Assembly: GCA_017558425.1 (NCBI GenBank)
Contig: JAFYVD010000053.1
Location: 1-31,118, forward strand
Source of the DNA: Clostridia bacterium
Lineage (GTDB): Bacteria > Bacillota_A > Clostridia > RUG12999
Length of the DNA: 31,118 nucleotides
Reading direction: 5' to 3'
Positions within the stretch are counted from its first letter, which is position 1. Each line of letters begins with the position of its first letter. Both the position numbers and the translations under genes were made by a program. Positions 20,259-30,303 of the stretch are shown piece after piece. Under the pieces are notes generated by a model. The model made no database searches, was not told where the DNA came from, and saw only the letters and a program-made list of their open reading frames with translations.

Positions 20259-20831
20259 CTATTTTGAAGAAAATTTATTTCTGCCGAAATCTGTCAGCAC
20301 ATTCCCCTTTACAAGAAAAGATTTTTCCGCCAGAAGCGCGAGCGGTGTATCAGAATAAGAGTCGGAATAAAACTCGTCAATTTCTCCGCCGCCTGCCGCA
20401 TAAAACCTCTTCACTTTTTCTTCTCCCCAACAGTTTTCGCCGTCAGTTTTCCCGGAAAATTTGTCAACTCTCGACGCAATCACACGGATTCCGAGTTTGC
20501 CACAAATTGGTTTTAGCAGAAATTCGGGAGACGCCGAAATTATAAGGTCGTCCTCTCGTTTTTGGTCAAGATACCATTTTTTCAGATTTTTTTCGTGGGT
20601 ACGCCAAAATTCCGCCACAGCACCATCAATGTCCGGAATGGACTTCAAAAAGCCGTAAAACTTTTCCTTAAACTGAGTTTTGGGCATAATTTTCAAGCCG
20701 AACTGCAGTCCATACCATCCCTGCATCGGCAGATGTTTTGCAACTTTCGGATAGTTTTTCAGACAGAAAAAGTAAAAATCTCTTGTACTGTCTCCGTGGT
20801 ATATGGTTTCGTCAAAATCGTATACGTTCAT
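20259..20831 (-). CDS. HAD-superfamily (subfamily IB-like) phosphatase
   Basis: 190 residues with the haloacid dehalogenase motifs. Motif I is MNVYDFDETIYHGDS (Asp 5 and Asp 7), motif II LIISASPEF (Ser about 99 or 101), a conserved-Lys region EEKVKRF (about 137-142), and motif IV EFYSDSYSDTPLA (Asp about 157 and 161). This pattern resembles the serine-phosphatase-like IB group, which dephosphorylates small metabolites such as phosphoserine or phosphorylated alcohols; no substrate can be assigned. Cytoplasmic. It starts 7 bp after the SGNH gene stop, with AGGAAAGTG as the ribosome binding site. Its own stop is immediately followed by the murA promoter. Confidence 0.85.
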   Translation of the reverse strand: MNVYDFDETIYHGDSTRDFYFFCLKNYPKVAKHLPMQGWYGLQFGLKIMPKTQFKEKFYGFLKSIPDIDGAVAEFWRTHEKNLKKWYLDQKREDDLIISASPEFLLKPICGKLGIRVIASRVDKFSGKTDGENCWGEEKVKRFYAAGGGEIDEFYSDSYSDTPLALLAEKSFLVKGNVLTDFGRNKFSSK

Positions 20832-20838
20832 ATATAAA

Positions 20839-21900
20839 TCACTTTCCTGAAATAAATTCTTTAATCACGGGCGCGAGTCCTTCCGCCCATTTTTCGCACC
20901 CTTGCGCATCGGGATGTCCGCCGTACAGGCTTCTGCCACCGTCCGACAGAATTGGCTCATTATCAAAAACACCGTCCGCATCAAGGTCCGTCAAAATATA
21001 ACTGTTGATTTTGCGACGCAAACTTTCCCTTTCCTCGCAAAAATCAAAAGGCGGCACCGTCTGCACAAGCACTTTGCACCCTGCATCACGAAGCTTATCA
21101 ACAATATTCTGCAGATTTTCTTTAAGCTTTGCTTCATCAAACCCACGTATAATGTCATTAACCCCAAAACAAACAACAACGACGTCCATCTGCTTTGCTT
21201 TAAAAAGCCACGCGCCGTCGGTCGCCGCATCGTCGCCTCTGCCAAATCCGATGCCCAGATTCCAGTAGGAATATTCATCACCCATCATATCAGCAAGCCT
21301 TGAATTCCAATGAGCATAGGAGTTCACTTCTGTGCCTATTCCCTGAGTGATCGAATCACCCAGAAACCCGATTTTAAGTTTAGGAGCATCTTCAATTCCA
21401 ATCATAGAAGGAACCGGAAGCTGAACATTTTCCTCCCAGCCCGAACCCGTTTTCCTGAACACAGGAATAATTATTTCGTGGTGATATGGCATCTTTTTGC
21501 CTTTCACCGTCATTTCAATACACAGATAATCGCCTTTTCCTGCCGCAATCTCAATCGGGTCGGTGGCAAAAAATTCACCAGGCATAACCGTTTTGGATTT
21601 TTCACCACCGAACAAGAGATTTTTAAACTCTCCGCATTGGTCACAGCAGACTTTTTTGGTCACGCACACCGATGCGGAAACAATTTCCCATTCGTCGCAC
21701 ACAAGGTTTTTGTGGCTGTGAGTTCCGTCTGAAAATGTGCTGTCAATAATATTTGAAAAAAGCAGAGAATACTTATATTTTCCGCCTTTGAAAAGTTTAT
21801 AGAAAACCCTGCCCGTCACAATTTCATTTTCCGAGTCAAACCAGCTCTGATTTGCACTTCCCGCAAGGGTATTTGATACATATTTATCAAAGTATTTCAT
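20839..21900 (-). CDS. SGNH/GDSL-family esterase with N-terminal beta-sandwich domain
   Basis: 353 residues. Residues about 1-165 look like the jelly-roll domain that precedes some two-domain SGNH carbohydrate or acyl esterases. From about 176 the SGNH core is clear: FLGDSITQGIG (Ser 183), NLGIGFGRGDD (Gly block II), CFGVNDI (Asn 248) and YGGHPDAQGCEKWA (His 329). The Asp normally three residues before the His appears to be Tyr 326, so a Ser-His dyad or an altered acid is possible. No signal peptide, so cytoplasmic unless exported by another route. The start overlaps the gpsA stop by 4 bp, linking it to a housekeeping operon. Substrate unknown. Confidence 0.87.
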   Translation of the reverse strand: MKYFDKYVSNTLAGSANQSWFDSENEIVTGRVFYKLFKGGKYKYSLLFSNIIDSTFSDGTHSHKNLVCDEWEIVSASVCVTKKVCCDQCGEFKNLLFGGEKSKTVMPGEFFATDPIEIAAGKGDYLCIEMTVKGKKMPYHHEIIIPVFRKTGSGWEENVQLPVPSMIGIEDAPKLKIGFLGDSITQGIGTEVNSYAHWNSRLADMMGDEYSYWNLGIGFGRGDDAATDGAWLFKAKQMDVVVVCFGVNDIIRGFDEAKLKENLQNIVDKLRDAGCKVLVQTVPPFDFCEERESLRRKINSYILTDLDADGVFDNEPILSDGGRSLYGGHPDAQGCEKWAEGLAPVIKEFISGK

Positions 21901-22898
21901 ATATTTTCGTGCTCCTGTTTACCCGGCCTTGTCATAAGATTTTCAACCGTTTCCTTAACGTCGGCATTTTCCTTTATCACTCTGTACGCTGCCGAAATTA
22001 TAGGCACTTCAACGCCAACTTTTTTCGCAAGATTATGTCCTGCAATGGCGGCAGGAATTCCTTCCACCACCATTTTGACTTCATCAGATGCCTGCTGTGG
22101 AGTCATACCTTTGCCGATAAGCTCGCCTGCACGATGATTTCGGGAATGCACGCTTGTGCAGGTAACAATAAGGTCTCCAATACCGGACAGGCCGAAAAAG
22201 GTATCTTCTTTCGCGCCAAGCGCCCTTCCGAGCCTTGAAATTTCAGCCATTCCTCGTGTTGCAAGAGCCGCTCGGGCATTGTCGCCAAGACCCATTCCGT
22301 CCAGCACACCGGCACAAAGTGCAATTACATTTTTAAGCGAGCCACCATATTCCACACCCGCAACATCGTCCGAAACATAAACCCTGAAATAAGGGCACAT
22401 AAACAGCTGTTGAACTTCCTCCGCCACCGAAATGTCTTCGCAAGCCGCAACCACGCTGGTGATTTTCTTTCTTGCTACTTCTTCAGCGTGTGACGGTCCC
22501 GAAAGAACCACCACTTTCGCTTCGGGCATTTTATCTGTCAAAACCTCGGAAATTCTTTTATAGCTGTGTTCTTCCAGACCTTTTGTAATGCTGACAATCA
22601 CCTGATTTTCCGCATCGAAAAATTCAGCCATTTTCTCAGCCGAGGAAACCGCACCTTTCGAGGGTGCCGCGCTTACAATATATCTGCAGCCCGACATAAC
22701 ATATTCAAGGTCGTGGGAACATTCAACATTATCGGGCAGTTTCACTCCCGGCAGAAACTTGTTTTCTCTTGTTTTTGCAAGCTCTTCCGATTCTTCTTTA
22801 AAGTAGGACCAAAGCTTTACATCATAGCCTTTGTCAGCAAGTAAAAGTGCAAGAGCCGTTCCCCAACCGCCTGAACCTACCACTGCAATTTTGTTCAT
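21897..22898 (-). CDS. gpsA: Glycerol-3-phosphate dehydrogenase [NAD(P)+]
   Basis: 333 residues, the normal length. It reduces dihydroxyacetone phosphate to sn-glycerol 3-phosphate for phospholipid synthesis in the cytoplasm. Visible motifs: Rossmann [20 protein letters not shown] (2-21), [50 protein letters not shown] with the catalytic Lys, and [16 protein letters not shown] followed by [11 protein letters not shown]. It overlaps uvrA by 4 bp upstream (22895-22898) and the SGNH gene by 4 bp downstream, so translation is coupled along the chain. Confidence 0.97.
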   Translation of the reverse strand: MNKIAVVGSGGWGTALALLLADKGYDVKLWSYFKEESEELAKTRENKFLPGVKLPDNVECSHDLEYVMSGCRYIVSAAPSKGAVSSAEKMAEFFDAENQVIVSITKGLEEHSYKRISEVLTDKMPEAKVVVLSGPSHAEEVARKKITSVVAACEDISVAEEVQQLFMCPYFRVYVSDDVAGVEYGGSLKNVIALCAGVLDGMGLGDNARAALATRGMAEISRLGRALGAKEDTFFGLSGIGDLIVTCTSVHSRNHRAGELIGKGMTPQQASDEVKMVVEGIPAAIAGHNLAKKVGVEVPIISAAYRVIKENADVKETVENLMTRPGKQEHENI

Positions 22899-25720
22899 TT
22901 TAACACCTTCTTGAGATACTGACCTGTGTAAGATTTATCATTTTTTGCAACATCTTCGGGAGTTCCCTGCGCAACTATAGTTCCGCCGCCGCTACCGCCT
23001 TCGGGACCCAGGTCAATAATCCAGTCGGCAGTTTTAATAACATCAAGATTGTGTTCAATAACAATAACCGTATTACCTGCATCCACAATTCTCTGCAACA
23101 CCTCAATCAGTTTTTTAACGTCGTCGGTATGCAGACCGGTTGTGGGCTCATCGAGAATGTAAACCGTTCTGCCGGTAGCTCTTTTTGAAAGTTCGGTAGC
23201 AAGTTTTACTCTCTGCGCCTCACCGCCCGACAGAGTTGTGGAACTCTGCCCGATTTTGATATATCCCAGACCCACATCATAAAGAGTCTGAAGCTTACGG
23301 CTGATTTTAGGGATGTTTTTGAAAAATTCAAGACCTTCCTCAACCGTCATATCAAGAACTTCGTAAATATTTTTGCCTTTATATTTAACTTCAAGAGTTT
23401 CTCTGTTATATCTTTTGCCTTTACAAACTTCGCAAGGCACATAAACATCGGGCAAGAAGTGCATTTCAATTTTCAAAATACCGTCACCTGTGCAGGCTTC
23501 ACATCTGCCGCCACGGACATTGAAACTGAATCTTCCCGGACCATAGCCTCGAACCGCCGCATCGTTGGTGGATGCAAAAAGTTCACGGATATCGCCGAAA
23601 ACGCCGGTATATGTCGCCGGATTTGAACGGGGAGTTCTTCCGATCGGCGACTGGTCGATATCAATGACCTTGTCAAGCTCTTCTATACCGAGAATTTCAT
23701 CGTGCTCGCCCCAGAGAGTTTTGGCACGATTTAATTTCGCAGCAAGAGTTTTGTGCAGAATTTCGTTCACAAGCGAACTTTTTCCGCTACCCGAAACACC
23801 TGTCACCGCCGTAAGAACTCCAAGCGGAAAACTTACGTCCACATTTTTAAGGTTATTTTCTCTTGCTCCTTTTACAGTAAGATATTTGCCGTTACCCTCT
23901 CTGCGTTTTTTTGGAACTTCTATTTTCTTTCTGCCGCTGAGATAGTCACCCGTAATGGAATTTTCGTTTTTCATAACTTCCTCAGCGGTACCCTGCGCAA
24001 TAATCCGTCCGCCGTGAACACCCGCACCCGGGCCAATATCCACAATCCAGTCAGACTGTCGCATTGTATCTTCATCGTGTTCAACAACAATAAGGGTATT
24101 GCCAAGGTCACGCAGATTTTTCAGCGCCGCAATCAGCTTGTCATTGTCACGCTGATGCAGACCGATACTCGGTTCGTCAAGAATATACAAAACGCCTGTA
24201 AGTCCCGAACCAATCTGAGTTGCAAGCCTGATTCGCTGAGCTTCACCGCCCGACAAAGTCGCAGATGCACGGGACAACGTAAGATATCCCAGTCCCACAT
24301 TTGTCAGGAAAGAAAGTCTTGCATTGATTTCTTTCAGAATCTGCACCGCTATTGCGCTGTCTCTTTCGGAAAGTTTAAGGTTTTTGAAAAATTTCACCGT
24401 ATCAATTATCGAAAGATTACAAAGCTGTTGAATATTAAGACCGCCTACAGTAACCGCAAGAACTTCTTTTTTAAGACGTGCACCGCCGCAGCTGCTGCAT
24501 TTTCTTGTGGTCATATATTCTTCAATTTCTTTCTTCACATATTCCGACTGAGTAGTGTTATATCTTCTCTGAAGGTTTGTGATAATCCCTTCAAAGTTGT
24601 TATAATAAACAGTATCGCCGTATGCTCTGGAATATTCCAGTTTTAATTTCTCGTTTCCCGTACCGTAAAGAATGATATCAATCACTTCCTGCGGAAGTTC
24701 TTTTACCGGTACATCAAGGCTGAATCCGTACTTTTTGGAAAGCGATGAGAAATACATATAGGAAAAACTGCTTGTATCAGCAATTGTTCCCCAACCCGAA
24801 GCTTTCACCGCACCGTCAATAATGGAAAGGTCTTTATCAAGCACCATATCGGGCGAAATTTCCATTACAAATCCGAGACCCGTACAATCGGGACAAGCAC
24901 CGAACGGACTGTTGAAGGAAAACATTCTCGGAGTCAGCTCTTCAAGCGTAATTTCACAATCGTGACAGGCATAATTCTGGCTGAAAATGAGGTCTTCACC
25001 GTCAATCACCGAAACGGTTACAAGTCCGCCCGCCATTTTGAGTGCCGTTTCAAGCGATTCTGTGATTCGGCTTTTTGAAGATTCACGGACAATGATTCTG
25101 TCCACCACAATTTCTATGGTATGTTTTTTATTTTTATCAAGGCTGATTTCTTCTTCAAGCTCATAAATATTTCCGTCGGCACGAACGCGGACAAAGCCGC
25201 TCTTTTTAGCGTCCTCGAAAATCTTTTTATGCTCACCTTTTTTGCCCCTTATTACAGGAGCCATAATCATAATTTTTGTACCTTCACCAAGCTTCAAAAC
25301 CCTGTCGGTAATCTGGTCGATGGTCTGCTGAGTAACCTCTTTGCCGCACTTTGGACAATGAGGCACACCCACTCTGGCAAAAAGAAGTCTGAAATAGTCG
25401 TAAATTTCAGTGATTGTACCAACCGTCGAACGAGGGTTTTTACTTGTGGTTTTCTGGTCAATGGATATGGCAGGAGAAAGCCCTTCAATGTAATCCACAT
25501 CGGGCTTGTCCATCTGTCCCAAAAACATTCTTGCATAAGAGGACAGCGATTCCACATATCTTCTCTGCCCCTCGGCATAAATGGTATCAAACGCCAGCGA
25601 CGATTTGCCCGAACCCGAAAGCCCCGTCAGAACTATCATCTTATCTCTTGGCAGTTCAATATCAATGTCTTTGAGATTATTTTCTCTTGCACCTTTAATT
25701 ACAATTTTATTTTGAGCCAT
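22895..25720 (-). CDS. uvrA: Excinuclease ABC subunit A
   Basis: 941 residues, full length. UvrA is the damage-sensing ABC ATPase of nucleotide excision repair and loads UvrB on lesions. Visible features: first Walker [12 protein letters not shown] (about 32-42); UvrB-binding and insertion domains; first zinc module CHDC ... CPDC; an extra [12 protein letters not shown]; first ABC signature [14 protein letters not shown] with [15 protein letters not shown]; second Walker [12 protein letters not shown]; second zinc module CEAC ... [10 protein letters not shown]; and second signature [14 protein letters not shown] with [11 protein letters not shown]. Its start overlaps the uvrB end by 14 bp and its end overlaps gpsA by 4 bp. 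Confidence 0.98.
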   Translation of the reverse strand: MAQNKIVIKGARENNLKDIDIELPRDKMIVLTGLSGSGKSSLAFDTIYAEGQRRYVESLSSYARMFLGQMDKPDVDYIEGLSPAISIDQKTTSKNPRSTVGTITEIYDYFRLLFARVGVPHCPKCGKEVTQQTIDQITDRVLKLGEGTKIMIMAPVIRGKKGEHKKIFEDAKKSGFVRVRADGNIYELEEEISLDKNKKHTIEIVVDRIIVRESSKSRITESLETALKMAGGLVTVSVIDGEDLIFSQNYACHDCEITLEELTPRMFSFNSPFGACPDCTGLGFVMEISPDMVLDKDLSIIDGAVKASGWGTIADTSSFSYMYFSSLSKKYGFSLDVPVKELPQEVIDIILYGTGNEKLKLEYSRAYGDTVYYNNFEGIITNLQRRYNTTQSEYVKKEIEEYMTTRKCSSCGGARLKKEVLAVTVGGLNIQQLCNLSIIDTVKFFKNLKLSERDSAIAVQILKEINARLSFLTNVGLGYLTLSRASATLSGGEAQRIRLATQIGSGLTGVLYILDEPSIGLHQRDNDKLIAALKNLRDLGNTLIVVEHDEDTMRQSDWIVDIGPGAGVHGGRIIAQGTAEEVMKNENSITGDYLSGRKKIEVPKKRREGNGKYLTVKGARENNLKNVDVSFPLGVLTAVTGVSGSGKSSLVNEILHKTLAAKLNRAKTLWGEHDEILGIEELDKVIDIDQSPIGRTPRSNPATYTGVFGDIRELFASTNDAAVRGYGPGRFSFNVRGGRCEACTGDGILKIEMHFLPDVYVPCEVCKGKRYNRETLEVKYKGKNIYEVLDMTVEEGLEFFKNIPKISRKLQTLYDVGLGYIKIGQSSTTLSGGEAQRVKLATELSKRATGRTVYILDEPTTGLHTDDVKKLIEVLQRIVDAGNTVIVIEHNLDVIKTADWIIDLGPEGGSGGGTIVAQGTPEDVAKNDKSYTGQYLKKVLK

Positions 25721-27662
25721 TGTTTGTCAGTTCCTTTATCTTATCTCTGAGAGTAGCCGCCAGCTCAAAATCCAGCATTGCCGCAGCTTTTCTCATATCT
25801 TTTGTAAGCTGTGCAACCAGCTTATCAATATCTTTTTTGCTTTGTTTTTTATTGCTTTTAGGCACTTTCGCAGTAGCCTCAATCACATCGTGCACCGCTT
25901 TGATTACCGTTTTGGGCACAATGCCGTGTTTTTCATTATATTCTGTCTGAATGGTTCGACGACGCTCCGTTTCAGCTATCGCCCGTCGCATCGCACCCGT
26001 GATTTCATCGGCGTACATTATAACCTGCCCGTCAGCATTTCGAGCCGCACGGCCTATTGTCTGGATAAGTGAGGTTTCGCTTCTCAGGAATCCTTCTTTA
26101 TCCGCATCAAGTATTGCAACCAGCGACACTTCGGGGATGTCAAGACCTTCTCTTAAAAGGTTGATTCCCACAAGAACGTCAAATTTCCCCAGACGAAGGT
26201 CGCGGATAATTTCCATTCTTTCCATAGTATCAACTTCCGAATGGAGATACTGTACCTTCACGCCGTTTGACGCCAGATAATCCGTCAGTGCCTCTGCCAT
26301 TTTCTTGGTCAAAGTCGTAACAAACACACGCTGATTTTTCTCCACTCGAAGATTTATTTCATAAAGCAAATCGTCAATCTGTCCCTCGGTGGGTTTAACC
26401 GTAATCACCGGATCGGGAAGACCCGTCGGACGGATAACCTGTTCAGCCACAACGGCTGAATGTTCTTTTTCGTAATCGGCAGGAGTTGCCGAAACAAACA
26501 CCGCCTGACCGATTTTTTCTTCAAACTCAGCAAAATTGAGCGGTCTGTTATCAAATGCCGAAGGCAGTCTGAATCCATATTCCACCAACGATTCTTTTCT
26601 CGCTCTGTCTCCGTTGAACATCGCTCTCACCTGCGGAAGTGTAACGTGGGACTCATCTATCATTATCAGAAAATCATCGGGGAAATAGTCAAGCAAAGTG
26701 TATGGTACACTGCCCGGTTTTCTGCCCGACAGCACTCTTGAATAGTTCTCAATACCGCTGCAGAAGCCGATTTCACGAATCATTTCCATATCATAATTGG
26801 TTCGCTGTTCAAGTCTCTGCTTTTCAAGAAGCTTGCCGTGGTCCTCAAAATATTTACATCTCTCCACCATTTCTTCTTCAATGGATTTGAGAGCAATTTC
26901 CATCTCATCCCTGGTTGTAACATAATGCGATGCAGGGAAAATTGCAATATGCTGACGGATGCCCGTCACACATCCCGTCACATAATCCACCTCGGAAATT
27001 CTGTCAATCTCGTCGCCAAAAAATTCCACCCTCACAGGTGCTTCACTTCCGGCAGGATGAATTTCCACAACATCTCCGCGAACTCTGAATCTGCCTCGCG
27101 AAAAGTCAATATCGTTACGTTCATACTGAATGCTCACAAGCCTTTTTATTAAATCTTCCCTACTCATTTCCATACCGGGACGAAGGGAAATCATCAGATT
27201 TTCATAGTCAAGCGGGTCACCAAGGCTGTAAATACAGCTAACCGACGACACAATTATAACGTCACGGCGTTCAAAAAGTGCCGCTGTAGCCGAGTGACGC
27301 AGTTTGTCAATTTCGTCGTTTATAGCCGAATCCTTTTCAATGTAGGTATCTGTACCTGCAATGTACGCCTCAGGCTGATAATAATCGTAATAGGAAACGA
27401 AAAATTCCACCGCATTGTTGGGGAAAAATTCTTTAAATTCGTTGCAAAGCTGAGCCGCAAGAGTTTTATTATGGGCCAGCACAAGAGTCGGGCGGTTAAG
27501 CTTTGCAATGACATTCGCCATTGTAAAAGTTTTACCCGAACCGGTAACGCCGAGCAGTGTCTGCCCCTGATTTCCTGCTTCAATGGATTTCACAAGAGCA
27601 TCAATCGCCTCAGGCTGATCGCCCATCGGCTCGAACGCTGAAACAAGTTCAAACTTATCCAC
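25707..27662 (-). CDS. uvrB: Excinuclease ABC subunit B
   Basis: About 651 residues. UvrB is the helicase-like damage-verifying subunit that receives DNA from UvrA and recruits UvrC. Visible: [15 protein letters not shown], Walker [17 protein letters not shown], the beta-hairpin region [14 protein letters not shown], motif [24 protein letters not shown], helicase motifs [20 protein letters not shown] and [12 protein letters not shown], and a C-terminal UVR motif. The ATG at 27668 sits only one base after AGGAGG, so the GTG at 27662 (seven-base spacing, giving MDKFELVS like other UvrB proteins) is preferred; the difference is two residues. It starts about 30 bp after nth and overlaps uvrA. Confidence 0.97.
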   Translation of the reverse strand: MDKFELVSAFEPMGDQPEAIDALVKSIEAGNQGQTLLGVTGSGKTFTMANVIAKLNRPTLVLAHNKTLAAQLCNEFKEFFPNNAVEFFVSYYDYYQPEAYIAGTDTYIEKDSAINDEIDKLRHSATAALFERRDVIIVSSVSCIYSLGDPLDYENLMISLRPGMEMSREDLIKRLVSIQYERNDIDFSRGRFRVRGDVVEIHPAGSEAPVRVEFFGDEIDRISEVDYVTGCVTGIRQHIAIFPASHYVTTRDEMEIALKSIEEEMVERCKYFEDHGKLLEKQRLEQRTNYDMEMIREIGFCSGIENYSRVLSGRKPGSVPYTLLDYFPDDFLIMIDESHVTLPQVRAMFNGDRARKESLVEYGFRLPSAFDNRPLNFAEFEEKIGQAVFVSATPADYEKEHSAVVAEQVIRPTGLPDPVITVKPTEGQIDDLLYEINLRVEKNQRVFVTTLTKKMAEALTDYLASNGVKVQYLHSEVDTMERMEIIRDLRLGKFDVLVGINLLREGLDIPEVSLVAILDADKEGFLRSETSLIQTIGRAARNADGQVIMYADEITGAMRRAIAETERRRTIQTEYNEKHGIVPKTVIKAVHDVIEATAKVPKSNKKQSKKDIDKLVAQLTKDMRKAAAMLDFELAATLRDKIKELTNNGSK

Positions 27663-27694
27663 CTTCATCCCTCCTGACTTTTATTATGTCTTTT

Positions 27695-28321
27695 TCAAAT
27701 ATTTTTACTGCAAATATGTGCAATTTCGCACAAATCGCATCGTGGTTTTACAGCTTTACACACCGCCCTGCCATGATAAACAAGCTTATGGCAGAAATCT
27801 GCCGATGTTTCGGGCGGCACGATTTTCATAAGGTCAAATTCAATTTTTGTGGGGTCGGAATTTTTGGTCAACCCCATTCGGTTCGCAAGCCTTTTCGCGT
27901 GGGTATCAATAACAATAGCGGGTTTGCCGTAAATGTCTCCGATTATGATGTTGGCTGTTTTTCTGCCCACACCGTCAAGCGAAGTCAGCTCCTCCATGGT
28001 CTGCGGAACTTCTCCACCGAAAACGGAAATGATTTTTCTGCAACAGTTAATAATATTTTTCGCTTTGTTATGATAAAATCCCGTTGAACGGATATATTCC
28101 TCAAGCTCAAAAATATCCGCATTTGCAAAATCCTCCGCCGTTTTGTATCTTTCAAAAAGCGCAGGAGTCACCTGATTTACACGCTTATCGGTGCACTGAG
28201 CCGCAAGCTGGGTCGCAATTAAAAGCTGAAGCGGATTTTCAAAATCAAGGGAACATTTTGCATCACTATATATTATATCAAAAATTTTCTGTATTTCCAA
28301 TACTTTTTCTTTTTTATTCAT
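27695..28321 (-). CDS. nth: Endonuclease III
   Basis: 208 residues from the ATG at 28321. The longer frame to 28354 starts with GTG inside the terminator hairpin of the upstream gene, whereas AGGTGAG lies properly before 28321. It is a base-excision DNA glycosylase/AP lyase for oxidised pyrimidines. Helix-hairpin-helix LTSLDGVGRKTANIIIG carries the catalytic Lys (121), VIDTHAKRL the catalytic Asp (139), and the 4Fe-4S cluster Cys are at 188, 195, 198 and 204 (C-x6-C-x2-C-x5-C). These match E. coli Nth to within one residue. It lies directly upstream of uvrB, forming a DNA-repair group. A terminator precedes it, so transcription requires read-through or a promoter inside rbgA. Confidence 0.97.
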   Translation of the reverse strand: MNKKEKVLEIQKIFDIIYSDAKCSLDFENPLQLLIATQLAAQCTDKRVNQVTPALFERYKTAEDFANADIFELEEYIRSTGFYHNKAKNIINCCRKIISVFGGEVPQTMEELTSLDGVGRKTANIIIGDIYGKPAIVIDTHAKRLANRMGLTKNSDPTKIEFDLMKIVPPETSADFCHKLVYHGRAVCKAVKPRCDLCEIAHICSKNI

Positions 28322-28331
28322 AAACTCACCT

Positions 28332-28360
28332 AAAAAAGTCCGGTGAAAATTCACCGGACT
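28332..28360 (-). terminator. Terminator after rbgA
   Basis: On the minus strand an 11-bp stem, AGTCCGGTGAA with TTCACCGGACT, is followed by TTTTTT. It begins 7 bp after the rbgA stop and ends about 10 bp before the nth start, so it can separate the rplS-lepB-rbgA unit from the repair genes. Confidence 0.85.
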
Positions 28361-28366
28361 GTCATT

Positions 28367-29218
28367 TTAAAACTCATCCGGGGTTTCCATTGTAATGTTA
28401 CCCAATCTGCAGTCCCGGAACTCATCAAGCAGAATGTTTGCCGCACGAAGAGTGTCAAACTCCCCTTTTTTCAAGAGAAATCCACGTTTTTCGGCAATCT
28501 GAATCAGAACTTCATAATCGGTCAGATCGGTAATATTTTCAAGTTTATATCTGCCGATAAGGTTTGATTCATATCTTTCCCTCAGGAATTTTATAAGCAG
28601 GCACGCCAGCTCTTCAACATCCATAATTTCATCACGGATTGCACCCGTGAAGGCAAGCTTTAATGCCACGTCATCGCTTTCAAATTTAGGCCAGAGAATA
28701 CCCGGCATATCAAGAAGTTCAACGCCATTATCAAGCCTCAGCCATTGTTTACCTCTTGTAACACCCGGTCTGTCGCCTGTTTTAGTTACAGCTTTTCCTG
28801 CAACCCTGTTGATAAAAGAAGATTTACCAACGTTTGGAATACCGCACAGCATAATTTTAATTGAACGGGTGATTCCACGCTGTTTATCTCTTTCAATTTT
28901 TTCTTTCAATACCTTTTCGGCATAGGCACTGAGTTTATTTATGCCTTTACCGGTAGCACAGCTCACTTCAATTGCCGCAATCCCTTTTTTGGCAAAATAC
29001 TCAATCCACGCTTTATTGGTTTCAGGGTCTGCCATATCCGATTTATTTAAAATAACCACTCTGGGTTTTTTGCCTAAAATCCTGTCTATTTCCGGGTTTC
29101 TTGACGCCATCGGAATTCGTGCATCGAGTAACTCCGCAGCAATGTCGCAGAGTTTTAAGCTGTCCTGCATCATCCGACGGGTTTTCGCCATATGCCCGGG
29201 GAACCACTGTAAATTCAT
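28367..29218 (-). CDS. rbgA: Ribosome biogenesis GTPase RbgA (YlqF)
   Basis: 283 residues; a circularly permuted GTPase needed for late assembly of the 50S subunit in Firmicutes. N-terminus MNLQWFPGHMAKTRR and AELLDARIPMASRNP are diagnostic. G-motif order is permuted: G4 NKSD (58-61), G5-like EVSCATGKG, G1 GIPNVGKSS (126-134), G2 Thr in RPGVTRGKQW, G3 DMPG (170-173), followed by the C-terminal RNA-binding domain. It starts 10 bp after lepB with GAGGTG as the binding site. The rplS-lepB-rbgA order matches the common Firmicutes arrangement, although no rnhB follows here. Confidence 0.97.
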   Translation of the reverse strand: MNLQWFPGHMAKTRRMMQDSLKLCDIAAELLDARIPMASRNPEIDRILGKKPRVVILNKSDMADPETNKAWIEYFAKKGIAAIEVSCATGKGINKLSAYAEKVLKEKIERDKQRGITRSIKIMLCGIPNVGKSSFINRVAGKAVTKTGDRPGVTRGKQWLRLDNGVELLDMPGILWPKFESDDVALKLAFTGAIRDEIMDVEELACLLIKFLRERYESNLIGRYKLENITDLTDYEVLIQIAEKRGFLLKKGEFDTLRAANILLDEFRDCRLGNITMETPDEF

Positions 29219-29228
29219 CCTGCACCTC

Positions 29229-29801
29229 TTATTTCAGACCGCCAATATCGCTTATGGGCCAAAGTCTGCATTTTGCTTCGCCGATAACCGATTCCACATC
29301 CACCATACCAACTGTGGAAATACGGCTGTCCGAACTGTTGTTACGATTGTCACCCAAAACAAACAGACAGTTTTCGGGAACTACGCAAGGATAAGTACCG
29401 TCGCCGATATGGCTGCCGTTAATTTTTTCATTGATATATGCTTCTTCCAGCTTTTCGCCGTCAACATACACCTCTGCACAATCTTCAAGTGCATTGTAGC
29501 GCAGGTCTACCGACTGACCTTCAGTAGCTATAACACGTTTTACATAAGGAGTACTTTTGTTTGCAGCAGGTCTGAAAATAATAATGTCGCCCGGTTTATA
29601 GCTGTTTGCCATTCTCCATACAAACAGTTTGTCCTTGTCGTGCAGTGTGGGCACCATTGAAGAACCGCTCACATCAACAAGTGTGAACACATAGGTTCTT
29701 AAAAACATAGCCACTACCAATGCAACAACAATTGCCTGCACCCATTCAAAAACTTCTTTCCACATACTTTTCTTTTCTTCTCTCTGAACAAAAAATTCCA
29801 T
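29229..29801 (-). CDS. lepB: Signal peptidase I
   Basis: 190 residues from the ATG at 29801, preceded by AAAGG at nine-base spacing. The frame reaches back to a TTG at 29840 that lies inside the rplS terminator, so that extension is rejected. It is a membrane-bound serine protease that removes signal peptides from secreted proteins. One N-terminal membrane segment (VQAIVVALVVAMFLRTYVF, about 21-39), catalytic Ser 48 in VSGSSMVPTL, catalytic Lys 88 in PYVKRVIATEGQ, and box E LFVLGDNRNNSSDSR. The active site faces outside. It is between rplS and rbgA. Confidence 0.96.
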   Translation of the reverse strand: MEFFVQREEKKSMWKEVFEWVQAIVVALVVAMFLRTYVFTLVDVSGSSMVPTLHDKDKLFVWRMANSYKPGDIIIFRPAANKSTPYVKRVIATEGQSVDLRYNALEDCAEVYVDGEKLEEAYINEKINGSHIGDGTYPCVVPENCLFVLGDNRNNSSDSRISTVGMVDVESVIGEAKCRLWPISDIGGLK

Positions 29802-29828
29802 ACTCTTTCGCCTTTCTGTCAAAAATAC

Positions 29829-29853
29829 AAAAAGCCGCAAAGAATGCGGCTTT
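29829..29853 (-). terminator. Terminator/attenuator after rplS
   Basis: On the minus strand a 10-bp stem, AAAAGCCGCA with TGCGGCTTTT around a five-base loop, is followed by TGTATTTTTG. It lies between rplS and lepB and probably reduces lepB-rbgA transcription relative to the ribosomal protein. Confidence 0.85.
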
Positions 29854-29878
29854 TCCGACGGGGCAAGCCCCCTCTTGA

Positions 29879-30223
29879 TTAAAGTTTTTCCTTAACTTTT
29901 GCAGCTTTACCAACTCTGTCACGCAGGTAGTAGAGACGTGCACGACGAACTTTACCTTTTCTTACAACTTCAACCTTTTCTACGTTAGGTGAGTGAAGCG
30001 GGAAAGTTTTTTCAACACCAACACCGTAAGAAATTCTTCTTACTGTAAATGTTTCGGAAATACCGCCGTTTTTCTTTCTGATAACGATTCCTTCGAACAT
30101 CTGGATTCTTTCACGGTTACCTTCTTTGATTTTACAGCTAACCTTAACTGTGTCACCGATGTTAAACTGAGGAACTTCTGCTTTCATCTGCTCCTGTCCA
30201 AGAGCTTTTACGATTTCTGTCAT
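29879..30223 (-). CDS. rplS: 50S ribosomal protein L19
   Basis: 114 residues, the usual length. Visible conserved stretches: [53 protein letters not shown], and [20 protein letters not shown]. It sits at the 30S-50S interface of the ribosome. AAGGAGAGAAAGAA precedes the ATG. It is first in the minus-strand unit with lepB and rbgA, behind a consensus promoter and an 80-nt leader. The usual upstream neighbours trmD and rimM are not beside it here. Confidence 0.98.
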   Translation of the reverse strand: MTEIVKALGQEQMKAEVPQFNIGDTVKVSCKIKEGNRERIQMFEGIVIRKKNGGISETFTVRRISYGVGVEKTFPLHSPNVEKVEVVRKGKVRRARLYYLRDRVGKAAKVKEKL

Positions 30224-30298
30224 TTCTTTCTCTCCTTATCTACTGACGTTCGTGCCGGCAAAAGAGAAGCTTCCGACAGAGGACCATCATAATTCAGT
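30224..30298 (-). promoter_or_regulatory. Candidate L19 mRNA leader
   Basis: The transcript from the rplS promoter has an untranslated leader of roughly 75-80 nt. It includes a stem TGTCGG/CCGGCA (30278-30273 with 30258-30253) around an AAGCTTCTCTTTTG loop, plus the flanking AGGACC and CGTCAG segments. Ribosomal protein leaders for L19 are described in Firmicutes. Whether this matches that motif was not tested; assignment is from position and one hairpin. Confidence 0.4.
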
Positions 30299-30303
30299 TC
30301 ACC

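Noticed and set aside
23753..24646. 297-codon open frame on the plus strand
   Set aside because: It is antisense to uvrA, with low-complexity basic/aromatic composition and no ribosome binding site; a shadow of a conserved gene.
18168..30223. Housekeeping block as part of a mobile island
   Set aside because: The genes are universal, full length and consistently oriented, with no integrase, tRNA or direct repeats at the edges.
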